The notes below the pieces were generated by a model. It was given only the letters and a program-made list of their open reading frames with translations, was not told the DNA's origin and searched no databases. A program made the position numbers and the translations under genes. DNA of 62,351 nucleotides, from NCBI GenBank assembly GCA_902386135.1, contig CABMIB010000001.1, forward strand, positions 1-62,351, read 5' to 3'. Below, in pieces: positions 60,682 to 62,351 of the stretch (the first letter of the stretch is position 1; every line of letters starts with the position of its first letter). The stretch is from an uncultured archaeon (GTDB lineage: Archaea; Halobacteriota; Methanosarcinia; Methanosarcinales; Methanoperedenaceae).

Positions 60682-61161
60682 TTAACTTAAATGGATTTTT
60701 AAATTAGAAAGAATTTTTTCATTGAATTTTTGTGCTTCTTTCGTTCCTTCTTCTGGTGCCCATTCAGCGAAAATTTTATCAGTTTCCATTATATATGGAC
60801 CTTCTTTTATTTCATATAACACAGAACCTTCTTTTAAGACTATGAACGAATGCCATGTTTTAGGTGAAATCTCTACTCCATTATTTCCTTTCTCTGAGTC
60901 TAAAATGATATGATCGGTTATTTTCCCATCATCATCAAATTCAATAACTAAAACTCTCCCTTTTAAAATTAGAAAAATTTCTATTTTGTCAGGGTTCTCA
61001 TGCTTATGTGAACGAACATACGTATCAGGCTCTGCGACATTAAGAAAACGTTGTATACAATCGCTATTGCTATTATGGAAATTGTAATTACACCTTTTCC
61101 TAACGGACGTCTTTGCTTTACTTGAAAGCGTGTTCATAAGTTTATCAGTTATCTTGATCAT
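60682..61161 (-). CDS. WbuC-like cupin-fold protein
   Basis: The 159-residue protein has RKRCNYNFHNSNSDCIQRFL, AEPDTYVRSHKHENPDKIEI (His ligands HKH, Glu in EIFL), LKGRVLVIEFDDDGKITDH and a C-terminal cupin motif TWHSFIVLKEGSVLYEIKEG. It matches the WbuC family of cupins that occurs in bacterial O-antigen loci, function unknown. Here it stands alone beside the candidate RNA, read convergently. It may be involved in surface sugar metabolism. Confidence 0.82.
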   Translation of the reverse strand: MIKITDKLMNTLSSKAKTSVRKRCNYNFHNSNSDCIQRFLNVAEPDTYVRSHKHENPDKIEIFLILKGRVLVIEFDDDGKITDHIILDSEKGNNGVEISPKTWHSFIVLKEGSVLYEIKEGPYIMETDKIFAEWAPEEGTKEAQKFNEKILSNLKIHLS

Positions 61162-61264
61162 TTATTTTCGCTCCTCAAATATTATACCTATGTGGAGGAT
61201 AATATTATGCAGTTTATTAGATACATATCTTGGAATTTAGAGAACCTATTGACTATAAACAAAA
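61162..61264. other. AT-rich upstream region of the WbuC-like gene
   Basis: The minus-strand promoter is expected here. No gene is seen. Confidence 0.3.
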
Positions 61265-61486
61265 TCCATTTTGAGGACAGCTTCTGATGTTGGTTTTTAC
61301 CCAAACACGCTCGAATACGCCCTGATATTCTTTTAGTAATCTATCTTCTTTTGTTACATATATATTTTTACAAAATATTGCAGAAATCATTATATTCTAC
61401 TGGAGAATTTTGTTTAAACTCCATGCATTAGCTATAACATAGAAGCTAACATGTATCATCTTAAGCCTCCTGCGAATAGAAAAACG
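61265..61486 (-). mobile_element. Remnant of an insertion sequence (transposase C terminus)
   Basis: A minus-strand frame (61397-61486) ends RFSIRRRLKMIHVSFYVIAN then AWSLNKILQ and TAG, resembling the C-terminal helix of IS4/ISH-type transposases. About 110-130 bases beyond it lies TTTGAGGACAGCTTCTGATG (61270-61289), which has the look of a terminal inverted repeat. The upstream part of the transposase is replaced by the GC-rich stretch. This is a weak call. Confidence 0.4.
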
Positions 61487-61625
61487 TGACGCTGCGCAGT
61501 TCGCAGGGTCGCCCGACCTCTCCACGCTTCGGGGCGCGCCGTCCCCGCAGGGATTCGGCTTTGTCGAACCTTCGGCGGCGCGGCTGGAAGTGGGGGCGCA
61601 ACTATCTCGGCACTTACAAAATTCC
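61487..61625. other. GC-rich island without a gene
   Basis: About 140 bases of strongly GC-rich sequence (such as GGGTCGCCCGACC and GGGGCGCGCCGTCCCCG) interrupt AT-rich flanks. It contains several short inverted repeats, and TTCGGCTTTGTCGAACCTTCGG. I see no gene. It may be an imported fragment, a recombination scar or a folded RNA element. Confidence 0.45.
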
Positions 61626-61669
61626 GGCAGGATATTAAATCTTAGTGCCGCATCGATAGCCTTAATATC

Positions 61670-61691
61670 AATTAAAACAATTGTTTTAATT
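61670..61691 (+). promoter_or_regulatory. 22-bp perfect palindrome touching the antitoxin ATG
   Basis: AATTAAAACAA (61670-61680) and TTGTTTTAATT (61681-61691) form a perfect palindrome ending at the base before ATG 61692. This is a probable operator for the downstream toxin-antitoxin pair; binding would block transcription or translation start. Confidence 0.6.
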
Positions 61692-61922
61692 ATGCCAACG
61701 ACAATTACAATAAATGAGAAAACAAAAGAAAGGTTATCGGATTATAAGTTCGGTGATTTGACTTTTGATGATGTTCTAAATATGCTTATGGACAAGATAT
61801 CAATCGAGGATATAAGCGCGGAACATATCAAAGAACATTATCGCCGCTTTGCTAATTTTAAAGGGATTTCAAAAGAAGAGTTTAAATCCCGAATGAAGAA
61901 AAAAGCTTCAAGTGGATGCTGA
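61692..61922 (+). CDS. Antitoxin-like protein of a RelBE-type pair
   Basis: ATG 61692 gives 76 residues: TTITINEKTKERLSDYKFGD, LTFDDVLNMLMDKISIEDIS, then HIKEHYRRFANFKGISKEEF. The N-terminal beta strand and helices fit an RHH-type antitoxin in archaea; the C-terminal helix would wrap the toxin. It overlaps the toxin gene by seven bases, and a 22-bp palindrome abuts its start. Confidence 0.75.
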   Translation: MPTTITINEKTKERLSDYKFGDLTFDDVLNMLMDKISIEDISAEHIKEHYRRFANFKGISKEEFKSRMKKKASSGC

Positions 61923-62197
61923 TATGGTTGGGCAAAGAAATAATTCCATATGAAGTTCTCATCGATGAAAGAGTTGAAAAGGATTTAGAAAAAGTCCCAA
62001 ACCACGTTGTTAATAAATTTCTAAAATTACTTGATGAATTCGAGAAGAATCCTATTCGACCAAGACCGGGTTTTGATGTAAAGCCCATGGAAGGATATCC
62101 TGGTAATACATATCGATTAAGGATTAGAGCCTATCCGAAAAGCCCTGCTGCTCTGAAAGTTATCCATGCACATGCGAAATGTAGCATTGCAATATAA
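61916..62197 (+). pseudogene. RelE/ParE-type toxin truncated by an IS5 element
   Basis: From ATG 61916 the frame reads YEVLIDERVEKDLEKVPNHV, VNKFLKLLDEFEKNPIRPRP and NTYRLRI, a RelE-type toxin to about residue 70. After 62127 the codons (RAYPKSPAALKVIHAHAKCS) are the reverse strand of the IS5 transposase end. The last beta strand and catalytic residues of the toxin are lost, so it is probably inactive. The intact antitoxin gene upstream would now be an orphan. Confidence 0.8.
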
Positions 62198-62351
62198 TTC
62201 TGAAGCCTTTTCTCCCATCTTATGAATAATCTTCTGAATCGGTTCAGCCACGAATGTGTCCTTTCCACTACCCATCTTCTTGCTCTATAACCTGGTATTT
62301 GCTTTTTTCCTTATTTTCTTCTCCACGACTGCGAATATGGGCAGTATAGCC
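62127..62351 (-). mobile_element. IS5-family insertion sequence, partial, running off the window
   Basis: From about GAGCCTATCC (62127-62136) onwards the minus strand encodes the C terminus of an IS5-family transposase: GYRARRWVVERTHSWLNRFR, then RLFIRWEKRLQNYIAMLHFA and CAWITFRAAGLFG before TAG (62131-62133). The upstream part GYTAHIRSRGEENKEK reads in another frame, with a change at an A-run (minus-strand GGAAAAAAGC, 62301-62310). This may be programmed frameshifting as in some IS5 groups, or a mutation. The right end lies outside. Confidence 0.85.

Overview
The window looks like the chromosome of a methanogen-related archaeon. The best fit I can offer is a Methanosarcinales member such as the anaerobic methane oxidiser Candidatus Methanoperedens; this is inferred from gene content, not from a search. 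Archaeal markers are archaeosine tRNA modification (tgtA and arcS), Hel308, HerA, two F420H2-oxidase-type flavodiiron proteins, TrpB2, an archaeal cis-prenyltransferase, a TRAM-domain protein, T-run terminators and GGAGGTGA-type ribosome binding sites. A class III-type polyhydroxyalkanoate synthase and a mobA-fdhD-mobB cluster fit a Methanoperedens-like lifestyle.

Layout: 1-1070 holds the Thr/Pro tail of an exported protein, a TlyA-like methyltransferase and tRNA-Ser(CGA). 1277-7071 is a signalling operon: double KaiC ATPase, two tiny membrane proteins, a stand-alone receiver and a dCache/HAMP/triple-GAF histidine kinase. 7076-14195 holds a TIM-barrel isomerase-like protein, arcS, a palindromic repeat, satD with its membrane partner split by an insertion sequence, and tgtA. 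14251-21352 is a surface-glycan cluster (two large membrane proteins, a small membrane protein, two GT2 glycosyltransferases), followed by a secreted SdrD-like B-repeat protein.

23057-32024 is mostly metabolism: trpB2, aroA, a toroid-repeat protein with no ordinary start codon, an isocitrate/isopropylmalate dehydrogenase, a RadC-like protein and mobA-fdhD-mobB. 32298-34897 has an Lrp regulator, a drug exporter and a TRAM protein. 34957-39320 is an oxygen/redox locus: YHS protein, fprA, a 50-residue zinc ribbon, nifB, a paralogous zinc ribbon and rubredoxin, with a second fprA divergent from them. 39668-44583 has a Cys-rich mini-protein, phaC, a 52-residue protein, a patatin and an ADP-forming acyl-CoA synthetase interrupted by one in-frame TAG.

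44651-54554 holds a P-type H+-ATPase, a decayed solute-binding-protein/HEPN junction, a HIT protein, carA, pspA-pspAA and herA-thiC. 54665-62351 is an accessory area with HicAB, two ribbon-helix-helix genes each with a palindrome at its start, hel308, uppS, nikR, a frameshifted carboxymuconolactone-decarboxylase-like gene, a candidate structured non-coding RNA with its own TATA box and T-run terminator, a WbuC-like cupin, transposase remnants and a RelE-like toxin cut short by an IS5-family element that runs off the window.

The most unusual items are the candidate RNA at 60470-60620, the amber codon in the acyl-CoA synthetase, the redox/nifB locus with twin zinc ribbons, the exact IS insertion beside satD, and the dispersed palindromic repeat family. 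No CRISPR array or rRNA operon was seen.
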